A stretch of DNA of 64,000 nucleotides from JAVBKU01 sp031553875 (lineage in GTDB: Bacteria; Bacteroidota; Bacteroidia; Bacteroidales; Rikenellaceae), in the NCBI GenBank assembly GCA_031553875.1, contig JAVBKU010000020.1:91535-155534 (forward strand), written 5' to 3'. Position numbers and translations under genes: made by a program. Shown here one piece after another: positions 33,172 through 43,700 of this stretch (position 1 is the first letter of the stretch; the number at the start of each line of letters is the position of its first letter). The notes below the pieces were generated by a model. It had not been told where the DNA came from, ran no database searches, and saw only the letters and a list, made by a program, of their open reading frames with translations.

Positions 33172-33768
33172 CTATTTCTTCATATACCCCGCCAACAGCT
33201 TTGTGATATACTTGCCCACGATATCGAATTCGAGGTTAACGACCGACCCCTCCTTGAAATTGTGGAAGTTGGTGTGCTCGAAAGTGTAGGGGATGATGGC
33301 CACCTGGAAGCTCCCGTCCTGCGAATTGACCACAGTGAGGCTCACTCCGTTCACGGTCACCGAGCCCTTTTCGACCGTAATATTGCCGGTCGAGGAGTCG
33401 TATTCGAAGGTGAAATACCAGCTTCCGTCGACCTCCTTCACAGAGGTGCAGCGGGCTGTCTGGTCGACGTGGCCCTGCACGATATGCCCGTCCAGCAGCG
33501 CGTCGGGGCGCATGCTCCTCTCGAGGTTCACCTCGTCGCCCTCTTTCAGCAGGCCGAGGTTCGACTTCAGGAGCGTTTCGGCGATAGCCGTGACGGTGTA
33601 TTTGTCGCCGTCGATATTTACCACCGTGAGGCACACTCCGTTGTGGGCGAGGCTCTGGTCTATCTTGAGCTGCCCGGTGAAGGGGCAGGAGAGAGTGAAA
33701 TGCTTGTTGCCCGACTCTTCCACGATGCGGACTACCTTGCCCGTGGCTTCGACTATCCCTGAAAACAT
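33172..33768 (-). CDS. ribE: Riboflavin synthase, alpha chain
   Basis: Converts two 6,7-dimethyl-8-ribityllumazine molecules to riboflavin. The start is the ATG at 33768, which gives the family's MFSGIVEATG N-terminus. The 198-residue protein contains the two internally repeated lumazine-binding barrels (residues 1-97 and 98-195), for example ADSLAHNGVCLTV-type and GSVTVNGVSLTVV segments. Other rib genes are not adjacent. A -7 box TATATTTG lies about 93 nt upstream and no FMN riboswitch is seen, as the leader is short. Confidence 0.96.
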   Translation of the reverse strand: MFSGIVEATGKVVRIVEESGNKHFTLSCPFTGQLKIDQSLAHNGVCLTVVNIDGDKYTVTAIAETLLKSNLGLLKEGDEVNLERSMRPDALLDGHIVQGHVDQTARCTSVKEVDGSWYFTFEYDSSTGNITVEKGSVTVNGVSLTVVNSQDGSFQVAIIPYTFEHTNFHNFKEGSVVNLEFDIVGKYITKLLAGYMKK

Positions 33769-33860
33769 AGCGATATGTGTTTTAAGTTTATGCTTAGAAT
33801 GTTGCGTGGAGGCCCCGCGGCGGGCATAGCCTTGCCGATTGAAGAGCGGCCTCACTCCTG

Positions 33861-33868
33861 CAAATATA
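33861..33868 (-). promoter_or_regulatory. -7 box of the ribE promoter
   Basis: TATATTTG on the minus strand, an exact TAnnTTTG match, 93 nt before the ribE start. Confidence 0.6.
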
Positions 33869-34051
33869 GGAGATTTTGGAGTAAAAGGCTAAGAGTTTGA
33901 CTAAAATTATTAACCTCGTTCTTTCATGCTCCTTTTAGCCTCTTTTAACCGTAAAACTCGTTAAATAGAAGTCACTATTCGCCTCGTTTCCCGATTAAAA
34001 GTCATCTAAAATTAGTTATAAAATAACTTCGATAATAAATTTAGACAAACT

Positions 34052-34678
34052 CTATAAAAATTTATCGATAATGATGCTCTTCACCGAAAAGACCAGCTCG
34101 ATCTTGTCGATTCGGATTTCCATCTCATCGAAAGCCTCCCTGTTGGCGGGGACCAGGCGCAGATGTTCCGCGCTGCTTCCCGAGCGGACGTAGCGGATAC
34201 CGCTGAATCCGGCCGAAATAATCAGGTACAGCCCCCCGGGAATTATAGTCTGCACCCTTTCTTCGCGCACGACGACAATGGAGCCCGGCGGTATGTCGGG
34301 GTCCATCGACGGGCTTAGGCTCGCCGCCGCGAAAGAGCAATCCTCGAAGCGTTTGAAGCGGATGGTGTCGTCGGGGTCGATCTCGTTGAGGTGGGAGGCC
34401 ACGAAGACAACGTCGCGGCGGTAAAAATTTATGCTCTTCTGCGGAGATTTAACGGTGTCTTTGGCGAACATCTCCCCCTCGCCGGAGAGTATCCATCCCT
34501 TACTCACAGCGGGATATTTGGCCACGATGGTCTCGGCGAGTTCCCTGCTGATGCCGTTATTCCCCCTCTTGATCTGGTAGAGGTTTTCACTCCTGCGCAG
34601 ACCGATATTAAGGGCGAAGGCATTCACAGACATCCCCGTCCAACGTATTATTTTATCCAGTCTTTGCCAGTCAGTCAT
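34052..34678 (-). CDS. HTH transcriptional regulator with S24/LexA-like C-terminal domain
   Basis: A 208-residue protein, start at the ATG at 34678 (MTDWQRLDKIIRWTGMS). Residues 1-65 form an XRE-like helix-turn-helix (NAFALNIGLRRSENLYQIKRG). Residues about 100-208 resemble the S24 peptidase domain of LexA and phage CI repressors: SLSPSMDPDIPPGSIVVV contains the serine of the Ser-Lys dyad (near residue 124). The lysine position reads GIRYV (Arg near residue 159), so self-cleavage may be lost. Such genes are widespread in Bacteroidetes outside prophages. No phage gene is nearby. Targets are unknown. Confidence 0.8.
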   Translation of the reverse strand: MTDWQRLDKIIRWTGMSVNAFALNIGLRRSENLYQIKRGNNGISRELAETIVAKYPAVSKGWILSGEGEMFAKDTVKSPQKSINFYRRDVVFVASHLNEIDPDDTIRFKRFEDCSFAAASLSPSMDPDIPPGSIVVVREERVQTIIPGGLYLIISAGFSGIRYVRSGSSAEHLRLVPANREAFDEMEIRIDKIELVFSVKSIIIDKFL

Positions 34679-34812
34679 CGTTCCGCATCCGTTTTTAACG
34701 GCAAAAAATGATCCGGTCATGGCCCGGTCGCCCTGTTAGGTAAGGGTAAGGTCTCCTTCCGGGAGATGAAATACTTCTCCCCCGCAAGGACAATCCAAAT
34801 TATAAAATTCAA

Positions 34813-34844
34813 TTTGGAATACAAAATCAAAATCGCCACCTTTG
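34813..34844 (+). promoter_or_regulatory. Promoter of tRNA-Arg
   Basis: -33 TTTG (34813-34816), 20-bp spacer, -7 CACCTTTG (34837-34844). The tRNA begins 26 nt downstream. Confidence 0.7.
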
Positions 34845-34869
34845 CACCCAGCAATAAGCATACCGTACC

Positions 34870-34941
34870 GGCCCCGTAGTTCAATGGATAGAATGGCAGA
34901 TTCCGGTTCTGCTGATATGGGTTCGAATCCCGTCGGGGTCA
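34870..34941 (+). tRNA. tRNA-Arg (anticodon CCG)
   Basis: A full cloverleaf: acceptor GGCCCCG pairs with CGGGGTC (one G-T pair), the anticodon stem GCAGA/TCTGC encloses loop TTCCGGT with anticodon CCG, and the T arm contains GGTTCGAATCC. The discriminator is A at 34941. CCA is not encoded, as usual in Bacteroidetes. Confidence 0.95.
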
Positions 34942-34952
34942 CATTATCAATG

Positions 34953-34983
34953 GGTTGCCGTATTAATACGGCAACCTTTTTTT
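34953..34983 (+). terminator. Terminator after tRNA-Arg, also facing trxB
   Basis: An 11-bp perfect stem (34953-34963 with 34966-34976) and a 2-nt loop, followed by seven T residues. Confidence 0.88.
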
Positions 34984-35026
34984 CTGTTCCTCCCCGCCAA
35001 AGGATGAATGAATGCGACCGAACGGC

Positions 35027-35956
35027 CTATTTCGACAACAGGTAACGCTCGCAATCCAGAGCGGCTATGCAGCCTGAACCTGCGGCCGTTATGGCCTGTT
35101 TATAGTTGGGGTCTTTCACGTCGCCCGCGGCGAACACGCCTTCCACGTTGGTCTTGCCTGTGCCGGGCTTGGTCTTTATGTATCCTTCTTCGTCGAGGTG
35201 TACTTGTCCCTCGAATATCTCTGTGTTGGGATGGTGGCCGATTGCCAGGAAGAGCCCTGCCACTTCCAGATCGTGCTCTTCGCCGTTACGGTTGGCTACC
35301 CTCACTCCCGTCACTCCCTCTTCGTTACCCAGTACCTCCACCGTGTTGTGCTCGAACAGCACCTCTATATTGGGAGAGGCGAACACCCTGTGCTGCATCA
35401 CCTTCGAGGCGCGCAGGTGGGGCTTGCGGACTATCATGTATACTTTGGTGCATATCGACGCGAGGTAGAGCGCCTCGCCGCAGGCCGTGTCGCCGCCGCC
35501 CACCACCGCTACGGGCTTCTTGCGGTAGAAGAAACCGTCGCAGGTCGCGCAGGCCGAAACGCCCATGCCCTTGAATTTATTCTCCGACTCGAGGCCCAGA
35601 TACTTGGCCGTGGCGCCCGTGGCTATTATCACGGCGTCGGCCTCTATGGTATGGTCGTGGTCGATGGTGACCTTCAGGGGAGAGGACTTGAAGTCTACGG
35701 AGGTGGTTATGCCCCTGCGGATATCGGTGCCGAAACGCCTGGCCTGCGCGGCCATATCTTCCATCATCGCCATGCCGCTCACTCCCTCGGGATAACCGGG
35801 AAAGTTCTCTATGTCGAGCGTGCCGGTGAGCTGTCCGCCGGGAGCTATACCCTCGTAGAGTACGGGCGAGAGGTTCGCGCGCGATAAATATATCGCGGCG
35901 GTGTAGCCCGCGGGGCCGCTTCCGATCACAAGGCTTCTGACTTTTTCGTGCGCCAT
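35027..35956 (-). CDS. trxB: Thioredoxin-disulfide reductase
   Basis: The FAD enzyme that reduces thioredoxin with NADPH. The 309-residue protein shows the FAD Rossmann motif GSGPAGYTAAIY near residue 13, the redox-active CATCDG near residue 137, the NADPH loop GGGDTACGEAL and the C-terminal FAD site GVFAAGDVKDPNYKQAITAAGSG (shown by its parts FAAGDV and QAITAAGSG). Start ATG at 35956. A -7 box lies 50 nt upstream. Monocistronic. Confidence 0.97.
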   Translation of the reverse strand: MAHEKVRSLVIGSGPAGYTAAIYLSRANLSPVLYEGIAPGGQLTGTLDIENFPGYPEGVSGMAMMEDMAAQARRFGTDIRRGITTSVDFKSSPLKVTIDHDHTIEADAVIIATGATAKYLGLESENKFKGMGVSACATCDGFFYRKKPVAVVGGGDTACGEALYLASICTKVYMIVRKPHLRASKVMQHRVFASPNIEVLFEHNTVEVLGNEEGVTGVRVANRNGEEHDLEVAGLFLAIGHHPNTEIFEGQVHLDEEGYIKTKPGTGKTNVEGVFAAGDVKDPNYKQAITAAGSGCIAALDCERYLLSK

Positions 35957-36005
35957 AAATATATCGTTGAATATGGGTGTATTTGATACGTAACTATTAC
36001 GGTCA

Positions 36006-36013
36006 CAAAAGTA
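36006..36013 (-). promoter_or_regulatory. -7 box of the trxB promoter
   Basis: TACTTTTG on the minus strand, an exact TAnnTTTG match, 50 nt before the trxB start. Confidence 0.65.
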
Positions 36014-36152
36014 TACAATATTTTCGTAAAAATTTACAGAAAAAACTTATATTTACGGCTTTGTAACACTAATCACTGTTTTACTGTGGAGGCCGTTCTG
36101 TGGGTTTCCGTGATAGCGGAGGGTCTGCCCGCCGCGGGATTTACCAAACACT

Positions 36153-37277
36153 ATGCGTAGAATAATTTTACTGGCCGCTGTGGCGGCGATGATTTCCTCG
36201 TGTTCGATATTCAAGGGGACGAAGGGGTCGATAGTCAATGATAAGGGAGGGGCCTCCGGACAGGGGGAGTACGCTACCGCGACAGGAAGCGCCGCCGCCG
36301 ATGACGCCGCGAGGGAGGAAGCCTACAGGAGGGCCGCCTCCGCCCAGGCCGACAGCCCCACCAAGGGAGCGGCCAAGGCCGATAAGAACGCCCCCTCCAA
36401 ACCCTCGCCGAGGGTTATCCCCCGCACCTATTCCGGGATACAGACTGAGCACGTCCGCTACCAGGGGATCTCGACCATGGCCCCGGGCGCGGAACTCATA
36501 CTACCCCTGTGGCAGATCACGGATTTCTGTTATCCGCATAATGGCAAGGTCATCTCGCGTTACGGGCCGCGCGGCAGGTCGTTCCATTCGGGGGTCGATA
36601 TAAAGACCGTGCCGATGGACACCATCCGCGTCGCCATGAGCGGGGTGGTGAGGATGTCGAAGATGTATAGCGGCTACGGCAACGTGATAGTGGTCAACCA
36701 CGATAACGGCCTCGAGACGGTCTACGCCCATAACACCACCAACCTGGTCGACGTCAACGACATCGTTGCCGCTGGCGATCCCATAGCCCTCTCCGGGCGC
36801 ACGGGTAGGGCGACCACCGAGCACCTCCACTTCGAGGTGAGGGTGTCGGGTCAGGCGTTCAACCCCGACAAGTTCCTCGACTACGACAGGCAGAGCCTGC
36901 GTTCCGACACGCTTTTTGTCCGCAACAGGGGAGGGAGCATCATTGCCTCCAACTCACCGATAAAAGGGTCGGTAGAGGTCCCCGACCGCCCGGCGATAAC
37001 CCGCGAACCCTCCTCGCCCGACCTGGGAGAGGATGCTCCTGAGAGGCCGGCCGCCGCCCCTGCACGTCCGGCGACCACTGCTCAATCCCGCCCCGCCCCG
37101 CAACAGGCCGCCCGCACGGCGACTCCGGCAACGGCCAAGTACCACACAGTGGTCAAGGGCAATACCCTCTACGCCATCGCCCGCACCTACGGCACCTCCG
37201 TGAGCGAAATATGCCGCCTCAACGGGATAAAAGAGACGAAAAAGCTCCAATTGGGCGAGAGGCTGAGGGTAAAATAG
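36153..37277 (+). CDS. M23 peptidase lipoprotein with C-terminal LysM domain
   Basis: A 374-residue lipoprotein: signal peptide with lipobox ISSC (Cys17), a low-complexity linker (about 25-90), an M23/LytM endopeptidase domain (about 120-250) and a C-terminal LysM (about 330-374, KGNTLYAIARTYGTSVSEICRLNG, key parts GNTLYAIA and EICRLNG). All zinc ligands are present: HSGVD supplies His and Asp, and HLHFEV supplies the HxH pair. It is therefore a likely active peptidoglycan endopeptidase, in contrast with the degenerate EnvC-like protein at 19885-21075. It is the first gene on the plus strand before leuS, with a 101-bp gap. Confidence 0.92.
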   Translation: MRRIILLAAVAAMISSCSIFKGTKGSIVNDKGGASGQGEYATATGSAAADDAAREEAYRRAASAQADSPTKGAAKADKNAPSKPSPRVIPRTYSGIQTEHVRYQGISTMAPGAELILPLWQITDFCYPHNGKVISRYGPRGRSFHSGVDIKTVPMDTIRVAMSGVVRMSKMYSGYGNVIVVNHDNGLETVYAHNTTNLVDVNDIVAAGDPIALSGRTGRATTEHLHFEVRVSGQAFNPDKFLDYDRQSLRSDTLFVRNRGGSIIASNSPIKGSVEVPDRPAITREPSSPDLGEDAPERPAAAPARPATTAQSRPAPQQAARTATPATAKYHTVVKGNTLYAIARTYGTSVSEICRLNGIKETKKLQLGERLRVK

Positions 37278-37378
37278 AGGATATGGGGCTCTCCCGCGAG
37301 GATATCTCGTACTTATTTAGTAGTTTCGCGCCCTCAGAGAGGGCATAACGCCGGATACATTTTACAAACGATACGAAA

Positions 37379-40132
37379 ATGGAATACAATTTCAGGGAAA
37401 TAGAGAAAAAGTGGCAGGCCCTGTGGGTCGAGAGAAAGACATACAAGGTGGAGATCGACCACGCCAAACCCAAATTCTACGTTCTCGACATGTTCCCCTA
37501 CCCGTCGGGGGCGGGCCTGCATGTGGGCCACCCGCTGGGCTACATAGCTTCCGACATATATTCGAGGTATAAGAGGCTCAAGGGTTTCAACGTGCTGCAT
37601 CCTATGGGCTACGACGCCTTCGGTCTTCCCGCCGAGCAGTATGCTATACAGACGGGCCAGCATCCCGCCGTGACCACCGAGCAGAACATAGCCCGCTACC
37701 GCGAACAGCTCGACAAACTGGGTTTCTCGTTCGACTGGGACCGCGAGGTGCGCACCTGCGACCCCGGATATTACCACTGGACACAGTGGGCCTTTACTGA
37801 GATGTTCGCCCACTATTACGACAAAAAGCAGGATAAGGCCATGCCTATAGCCTCCCTTGTGGCTCGTTTTGAAAAGAGCGGTGCCGAGGGCGTTGAGGCT
37901 GCCTGCACCACAGATATGACCTTCTCCGCCAGTGAGTGGAACGCCAAGAGCGAAGCCGAAAAGGAGGCCGTATTGCAGAACTACCGCCTGGCTTTCAGGG
38001 CCGACACCATGGTTAACTGGTGCCCGGGACTGGGAACCGTGCTGGCCAACGACGAGGTTAAGGACGGCCTCTCCGAGCGCGGCGGTTTCCCCGTGGAGCA
38101 GAGGAGGATGAAGCAGTGGCTGCTGAGGGTCACCTCCTACGCCCAGAGGATGCTCGACGGGCTCGACACCCTTGAATGGAGCGACTCCCTAAAGGAGATA
38201 CAGCGCAACTGGATCGGCCGCAGCGAGGGCGCTCAGGTGTTTTTCGGCATCGACGGCATGAGCGAGAAACTGGAAGTGTTCACCACACGCCCCGACACTA
38301 TTTTCGGAGCCACGTTCATGGTGCTCGCTCCCGAGCACGACCTCGTTCCCGCGCTTACCACGCCCGCCCGTAAGGCCGAAATAGATAAATATATCGCCGA
38401 TACCAAGAAGCGCTCCGAGCGCGAGCGTATCGCCGAGACCCACTCTGTGAGCGGCGCCTTCACCGGAGGCTATGCCCTCAACCCCTTCAACGGCGCCAAG
38501 ATTCCCGTGTATATCAGCGACTACGTGCTGGCGGGCTACGGCACCGGGGCCATCATGGCCGTGCCGGCGCACGACAGCCGCGACTACGCCTTCGCACGTC
38601 ATTTCTCCCTGCCGATAATCCCGGTGGTCGATGGCGGCGATATCTCCGAGGCGAGCTACGATGCCAAGGAGGGGAAGATGATAAACTCCGAATTCCTCAA
38701 TGGCCTCGACGTCAAGGAAGCCATCAAGAAGATGTTCTCCGAGGTCGAAAAGCGAGGCTTCGGGAGCAAGAAGATAAACTACCGCCTGCGCGACGCCATT
38801 TTCAGCCGCCAGAGGTATTGGGGCGAGCCGTTCCCCGTCTACTACAAGGACGATGTGGCCCATGTGCTGCCGCTGGACAAGCTGCCGCTGGAGCTCCCCC
38901 CGATAGACAATTTCACTCCTACCGTTACCGGAGAGCCCCCTCTGGCCCGTGCCAAGGGTTGGCATACCGAGGAGGGGTATCCTTACGAGATGAGCACGAT
39001 GCCTGGATTCGCGGGGTCGTCGGCATATTACCTCCGCTATATGGATCCGCACAACGACAAGGCGCTGGTGAGCGAGGAGGCGGATAAGTATTGGCGCAAC
39101 GTCGACCTCTACGTGGGCGGCATCGAGCACGCCACGGGCCACCTGATGTACTCGCGCTTCTGGAATATGTTCCTCTACGACCTGGGCGTGGTGTGCGAAA
39201 AGGAGCCGTTCAAGAAGCTGGTCAACCAGGGGATGATCCAGGGCCGCTCCAACTTCGTATACAGGATTGTGGGCACGAATAAATTCGTGTCGCTCGGCCT
39301 CAGGGATCAGTACGAAACCCAGGAGATACACGTCGACGTGAATATCGTACGCAACGACGTGCTCGACCTCGAAGCCTTCCGGAAGTGGAGGCCCGAGTTC
39401 AAGGATGCCGAATTTGTCCTTGAAGACGGTAAATATGTTTGCGGCTGGGCTGTGGAGAAGATGTCCAAGTCGATGTACAACGTGGTCAATCCCGACAATA
39501 TCGTGGAGAATTACGGCGCTGACACCCTCCGCATGTACGAGATGTTCCTCGGGCCGCTGGAGCAAGCCAAACCGTGGGACACCAACGGTATCGACGGCGT
39601 GCACAAGTTCCTGCGCAGGGTGTGGAGGATGTTCTACGGGGGCGACGCGCTCTCGGTGAGCGACGAAAAGGCCACCGCCGAGGAGATGAAGAGCCTCCAC
39701 AAGTGCATCCGCAAGGTGTCGGAAGATATCGAGAACTTCTCGTTCAACACTTCCATAGCCGCCTTTATGATCTGCATCAATGAGCTGGGCAAGTGTAACA
39801 AGCGCGAAATACTCGAACCCCTGACCACCCTTATCGCCCCCTTCGCCCCGCATATCGCCGAGGAGCTGTGGCAGGCGCTGGGTAAGAGCGGGTCGGTGTT
39901 CGACGCCTCATTCCCCGAGTTCGACGAAAAATACCTCGTGGAGAGCAGCATAGAGTACCCCGTGTCGTTCAACGGCAAGATGCGCTTCAAGATCACCCTC
40001 CCCGCCGGGATGAGTGTCGAAGAGGTGCAAAGGAGTGTCCTCGCCCACGAAATGGCCGCGCGCTACCTCGACGGCGGGACGCCCAAAAAGGTGATCGTCG
40101 TGCCAGGCAAGATAGTCAATGTTGTTGTTTAA
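37379..40132 (+). CDS. leuS: Leucyl-tRNA synthetase
   Basis: Charges tRNA-Leu. The 917-residue protein has HVGHPLGY (HIGH box) near residue 47, the CP1 editing domain (about 230-430, with TTRPDTIFGATFMVLAPEH, key TTRPDT) and KMSKSMYNVV near residue 695, then the anticodon-binding helices. Start ATG at 37379. The insert around residues 600-690 before KMSKS (GTNKFVSLGLRDQYETQEI) is characteristic of Bacteroidetes LeuRS. tsaE follows with a 3-bp gap, so the two form an operon. Confidence 0.97.
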   Translation: MEYNFREIEKKWQALWVERKTYKVEIDHAKPKFYVLDMFPYPSGAGLHVGHPLGYIASDIYSRYKRLKGFNVLHPMGYDAFGLPAEQYAIQTGQHPAVTTEQNIARYREQLDKLGFSFDWDREVRTCDPGYYHWTQWAFTEMFAHYYDKKQDKAMPIASLVARFEKSGAEGVEAACTTDMTFSASEWNAKSEAEKEAVLQNYRLAFRADTMVNWCPGLGTVLANDEVKDGLSERGGFPVEQRRMKQWLLRVTSYAQRMLDGLDTLEWSDSLKEIQRNWIGRSEGAQVFFGIDGMSEKLEVFTTRPDTIFGATFMVLAPEHDLVPALTTPARKAEIDKYIADTKKRSERERIAETHSVSGAFTGGYALNPFNGAKIPVYISDYVLAGYGTGAIMAVPAHDSRDYAFARHFSLPIIPVVDGGDISEASYDAKEGKMINSEFLNGLDVKEAIKKMFSEVEKRGFGSKKINYRLRDAIFSRQRYWGEPFPVYYKDDVAHVLPLDKLPLELPPIDNFTPTVTGEPPLARAKGWHTEEGYPYEMSTMPGFAGSSAYYLRYMDPHNDKALVSEEADKYWRNVDLYVGGIEHATGHLMYSRFWNMFLYDLGVVCEKEPFKKLVNQGMIQGRSNFVYRIVGTNKFVSLGLRDQYETQEIHVDVNIVRNDVLDLEAFRKWRPEFKDAEFVLEDGKYVCGWAVEKMSKSMYNVVNPDNIVENYGADTLRMYEMFLGPLEQAKPWDTNGIDGVHKFLRRVWRMFYGGDALSVSDEKATAEEMKSLHKCIRKVSEDIENFSFNTSIAAFMICINELGKCNKREILEPLTTLIAPFAPHIAEELWQALGKSGSVFDASFPEFDEKYLVESSIEYPVSFNGKMRFKITLPAGMSVEEVQRSVLAHEMAARYLDGGTPKKVIVVPGKIVNVVV

Positions 40133-40135
40133 AGG

Positions 40136-40552
40136 ATGAAAAAGGTTTTTACCGACTCTCTGGGCGACCTCGCCATGGCTGCGGAAGCGGTGCTGGACGA
40201 GTTGAGGGGCCGCAATGTAGTGGCCTTCCACGGCGCTATGGGTGCGGGGAAGACTACCCTTATCTCGGAGATATGTGCCCAGTTGGGAGTGGAGGACACC
40301 GTCACCAGCCCCACGTTCGCCCTTGTCAACGAGTATAATAACGAGGAGGGGGAGAGTATCTTCCACTTTGATTTCTACCGCATCAACACCATCGAAGAGG
40401 CTTTCGACATGGGTTATGAGGAGTACTTTTTCGGTGACTCGCTGGTACTTGTGGAGTGGCCCGAAAAGGTCGAACAACTGCTCCCCGGGGACACCTGCCA
40501 CGTACGTATCGAGATCACGGGCGACTCTAAGCGGGAGATAACCATAGACTAA
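40136..40552 (+). CDS. tsaE: tRNA threonylcarbamoyladenosine biosynthesis ATPase TsaE
   Basis: A 138-residue ATPase that supports the TsaB-TsaD complex making t6A37 in ANN-decoding tRNAs. Walker A GAMGAGKTT near residue 37, the switch-like SPTFALVNEY near residue 60, then HFDFYRI and the helical LVEWPEKVEQLLP are all family features. It follows leuS by 3 bp. tsaB and tsaD are not in the window. Confidence 0.95.
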   Translation: MKKVFTDSLGDLAMAAEAVLDELRGRNVVAFHGAMGAGKTTLISEICAQLGVEDTVTSPTFALVNEYNNEEGESIFHFDFYRINTIEEAFDMGYEEYFFGDSLVLVEWPEKVEQLLPGDTCHVRIEITGDSKREITID

Positions 40553-40594
40553 AATTTCGGTCTTTACGTTTGTCTGGGGATATAGGAAAAGAGG

Positions 40595-40622
40595 GTTACC
40601 TTTTGCGCGAACAAAAGGCAAC
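40595..40622. repeat. Degenerate relative of the repeat family's terminal palindrome
   Basis: GTTACCTTTTG and CAAAAGGCAAC form 11-nt arms with one mismatch. It resembles the GTACC palindrome of copies A and C, but the rest of the repeat is not recognisable here. A separate hairpin, GAACAT-CCCC (40681-40691) with GGGG-ATGTTC (40707-40717), follows and may be the leuS-tsaE terminator. Confidence 0.5.
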
Positions 40623-40752
40623 TAAGAGATATTTGTTAGATAACATAAGAGGCCTCTATCCCGGGCTTACAAATCTTCCGGAACATACCCCCTCGGGGCG
40701 TGCTCCGGGGAATGTTCGTATAGCTGTATAACAAAACAGGCGCAGAAAGTAC

Positions 40753-43700
40753 ATGGAAACACCACAGACAAAAGGCGAGAAAATACTTGAAATAACCGGC
40801 GCGGGCGGCCGCTTCGAGCCCCTCTCCAAGGCCATCCGCAAGGGAGGCACGGTGAAGATCGAAGGTGCGTCCGGTTCTTTCACAGCCGTAGCCGCCGCTT
40901 CCGCCGCAAGGCTCGCGGGCGGGGTGCATATATTTATCGCCGAAGACAGGGATGCCGCCTCGTACCTCTGCAACGACCTCTATAACTTTCTCGACAACGA
41001 ACGGATATTGCTGTTCCCCACGGCTTACAAACGTTCGATACAGTTCCACAAGGAAGACCCCTCGGGCATAGTCCAGCGTACCGCCGTGCTCAACGCCATC
41101 CGCAATCATTCAGATGGGCACCTGTTCGTCTGCACCTACCCCGAGGCCGTGGCCGAGAAGGTGGTCGACCGGCAGAAACTCTCCGGGAGCGCGATGAAGG
41201 TGATCGTGGGTGAGAAGGTGGCGATAGAGACCCTCGCGGGCCTGTTGGCCGAGTACAAGTTTGAGAAGGTCGACTTCGTATATGAGCCGGGGCAGTATTC
41301 GGTCAGGGGAGGGATCGTCGACGTCTTCTCGTTTTCCGACAACGTGCCATACCGTATAGACTTTTTCGGCGACGAGGTGGAGTCGATCCGCCACTTCGAG
41401 ATAGGGACGCAGCTCTCGGTCGACCGACTGCAGGAGGTGGAGATAATCCCCAATCTCAAGGACCTGGAGTTGGCAAGCAAACGGGTCCCCTTCGCCCAGT
41501 TCGCGGGGAATGTGATCTACTGGTTCTCCGACCCGGAATACACCCTCAAAAAGTTCGACAGCATAAGGGTTAAGATGCTCTCCGAGCTCGATGAGCCATC
41601 CTCCATCGACACCTTCGTTACAAGCCGCAGGGCTTTCGTAGAAGACACTGCGGAGAGGACTTTCGTTGTGCTCTCCGACAACGCCAAGGAACGGGCTGCA
41701 GACCTCTCTTTCGCCATGTCTACCGCCCCGCAGCCCCACTTCAACAAAAAGTTCGAGATGCTCGCCGCCGATATACAGAGTAACACGGCCAAGGGCTACA
41801 AGACATATATCCTATCCGACAACAAGGCCCAGATCGAGCGCCTCGACAACATCTTCCACTCCATCGGCGAGCGCAACGTGAGCTTCGATTCTGTGGGGAT
41901 AAACCTCCGTGCAGGCTTTATAGATCACGCCTCGAAGAGCTGTTTCTACACCGACCACCAGATCTTCGACCGCTTCTTCCGCTATAAGGTGAGGGGCGAG
42001 GTGGAGAAGAGTGAGCGGCTGACAATCGCCGAGCTCAACAGCCTCAACATAGGCGACTACGTAGTCCATATCGACCACGGGGTGGGCCGATTCGGGGGCC
42101 TCACGCGCACCATGGAGAACGGCAAGGCGCAGGAGGCGGTGAAGATCGTATACCGCGACAACGACGTGCTGCTGGTGAGCGTCCACTCCCTGCACCGCAT
42201 CTCCCGCTACAAGGATAAGGACGCCGAGCCGCCCCGCATCTACAAGCTGGGCAGCGGCGCATGGCAGAAGATGAAGCAGGCGGCCAAGAAATCGGTCAAG
42301 GATATCGCGCGCGAACTTATCAAGCTCTACGCCCGTCGCAGGGCCAGCAAAGGCTTCGCGTTCTCGCACGACAGCTACCTGCAGAACGAGCTGGAGGCTT
42401 CGTTTATCTACGAGGATACACCCGACCAACAGAAGGCCACGAAGGCGGTGAAGAAGGACATGGAGAGCCTCTCTCCGATGGACCGCCTGGTGTGCGGCGA
42501 CGTGGGTTTCGGCAAGACCGAGGTGGCCATCCGCGCCGCCTTCAAGGCCGCGGGCGACTCCAAGCAGGTGGCGGTGCTGGTACCCACCACCATCCTCGCC
42601 CTGCAGCACTACCGCACCTTCAGCGACCGCCTACGCGACCTCCCCGTGAGGGTCGAACAGTTGAGTAGGGCCAAGAGCGCCAAGGAGACCAAGCAGATAC
42701 TCGAAGACCTCAAAGCGGGCAAAATCGACATACTCATCGGCACGCATAAGATACTCGGCAAGGACGTCGTCTACAAAGACCTCGGCCTGCTCATCATCGA
42801 CGAAGAGCAGAAATTCGGCGTGGCGGCCAAGGAGAAACTGCGCCAGAGCCGCGAGAATATCGACACGCTGACCCTCACGGCCACGCCCATCCCGCGCACC
42901 CTGCAGTTCTCGCTGATGGGCTCGCGCGACCTCTCGGTGATCACCACCCCGCCCCCCAACCGCCAGCCCATCGCCACCGAGGGGCACCTGTTCGACGAGG
43001 AGATAATCCGCGAGGCGATAGAGTTCGAGCTCTCACGCGGCGGGCAGGTTTACTTTATTCACAACAGGGTCGACAATATCAAGAATATCGAAAACGCGGT
43101 GCGTAAGGTGTGCCCCGCGGCCCGTACGGTGGTGGGACACGGTCAAATGCCGCCCCAACAGATGGAGAAGGTGATGATGGACTTTATCTACGGCGAGTAC
43201 GACGTGCTGATCTCCACCACGATAATCGAGTCGGGGGTCGACGTGCCCAATGCCAATACCATCATCATCAACGACGCGCAGAATTTCGGCCTGAGCGACC
43301 TGCACCAGCTGCGCGGGCGCGTGGGACGCTCCAACCGCAAGGCGTTCTGCTACCTGCTCACTCCTCCCGAGGAGATGCTCTCGTCCGAGGCGAGGCGCCG
43401 CCTGAGGGCCATAGAGGAGTTCTCGGAGCTGGGGGCGGGCTTCAATATCGCCATGCAGGACCTCGATATACGCGGCGCGGGGAACCTGCTGGGCGGCGAA
43501 CAGAGCGGATTTATCGCCGATATAGGCTTCGAGACGTATCAGAAGATACTCAACGAGGCCATGGCCGAACTGCGCGAGGAAGAGGCGGCTCCCGTCGACG
43601 GCGCTCTTCCCGCAGAGGAAGGGGCGGCGCATGTCCCCGTCGAGGAGACCTACGTGCAGGACTGCCTGGTGGAGACCGACACCGAGGCCTTTATCCCCGA

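Noticed and set aside
33769..34051. FMN riboswitch upstream of ribE
   Set aside because: No RFN-element pattern is visible; only a TATATTTG promoter box was found.
34052..34941. Prophage or integrative element at tRNA-Arg beside the repressor-like gene
   Set aside because: No integrase, no repeated tRNA end and no phage genes are present.
38189..39853. 554-residue minus-strand open frame
   Set aside because: Antisense shadow of leuS.
42970..43030. Small open frames on both strands inside mfd
   Set aside because: All lie within the conserved translocase domain in other frames and lack start signals.
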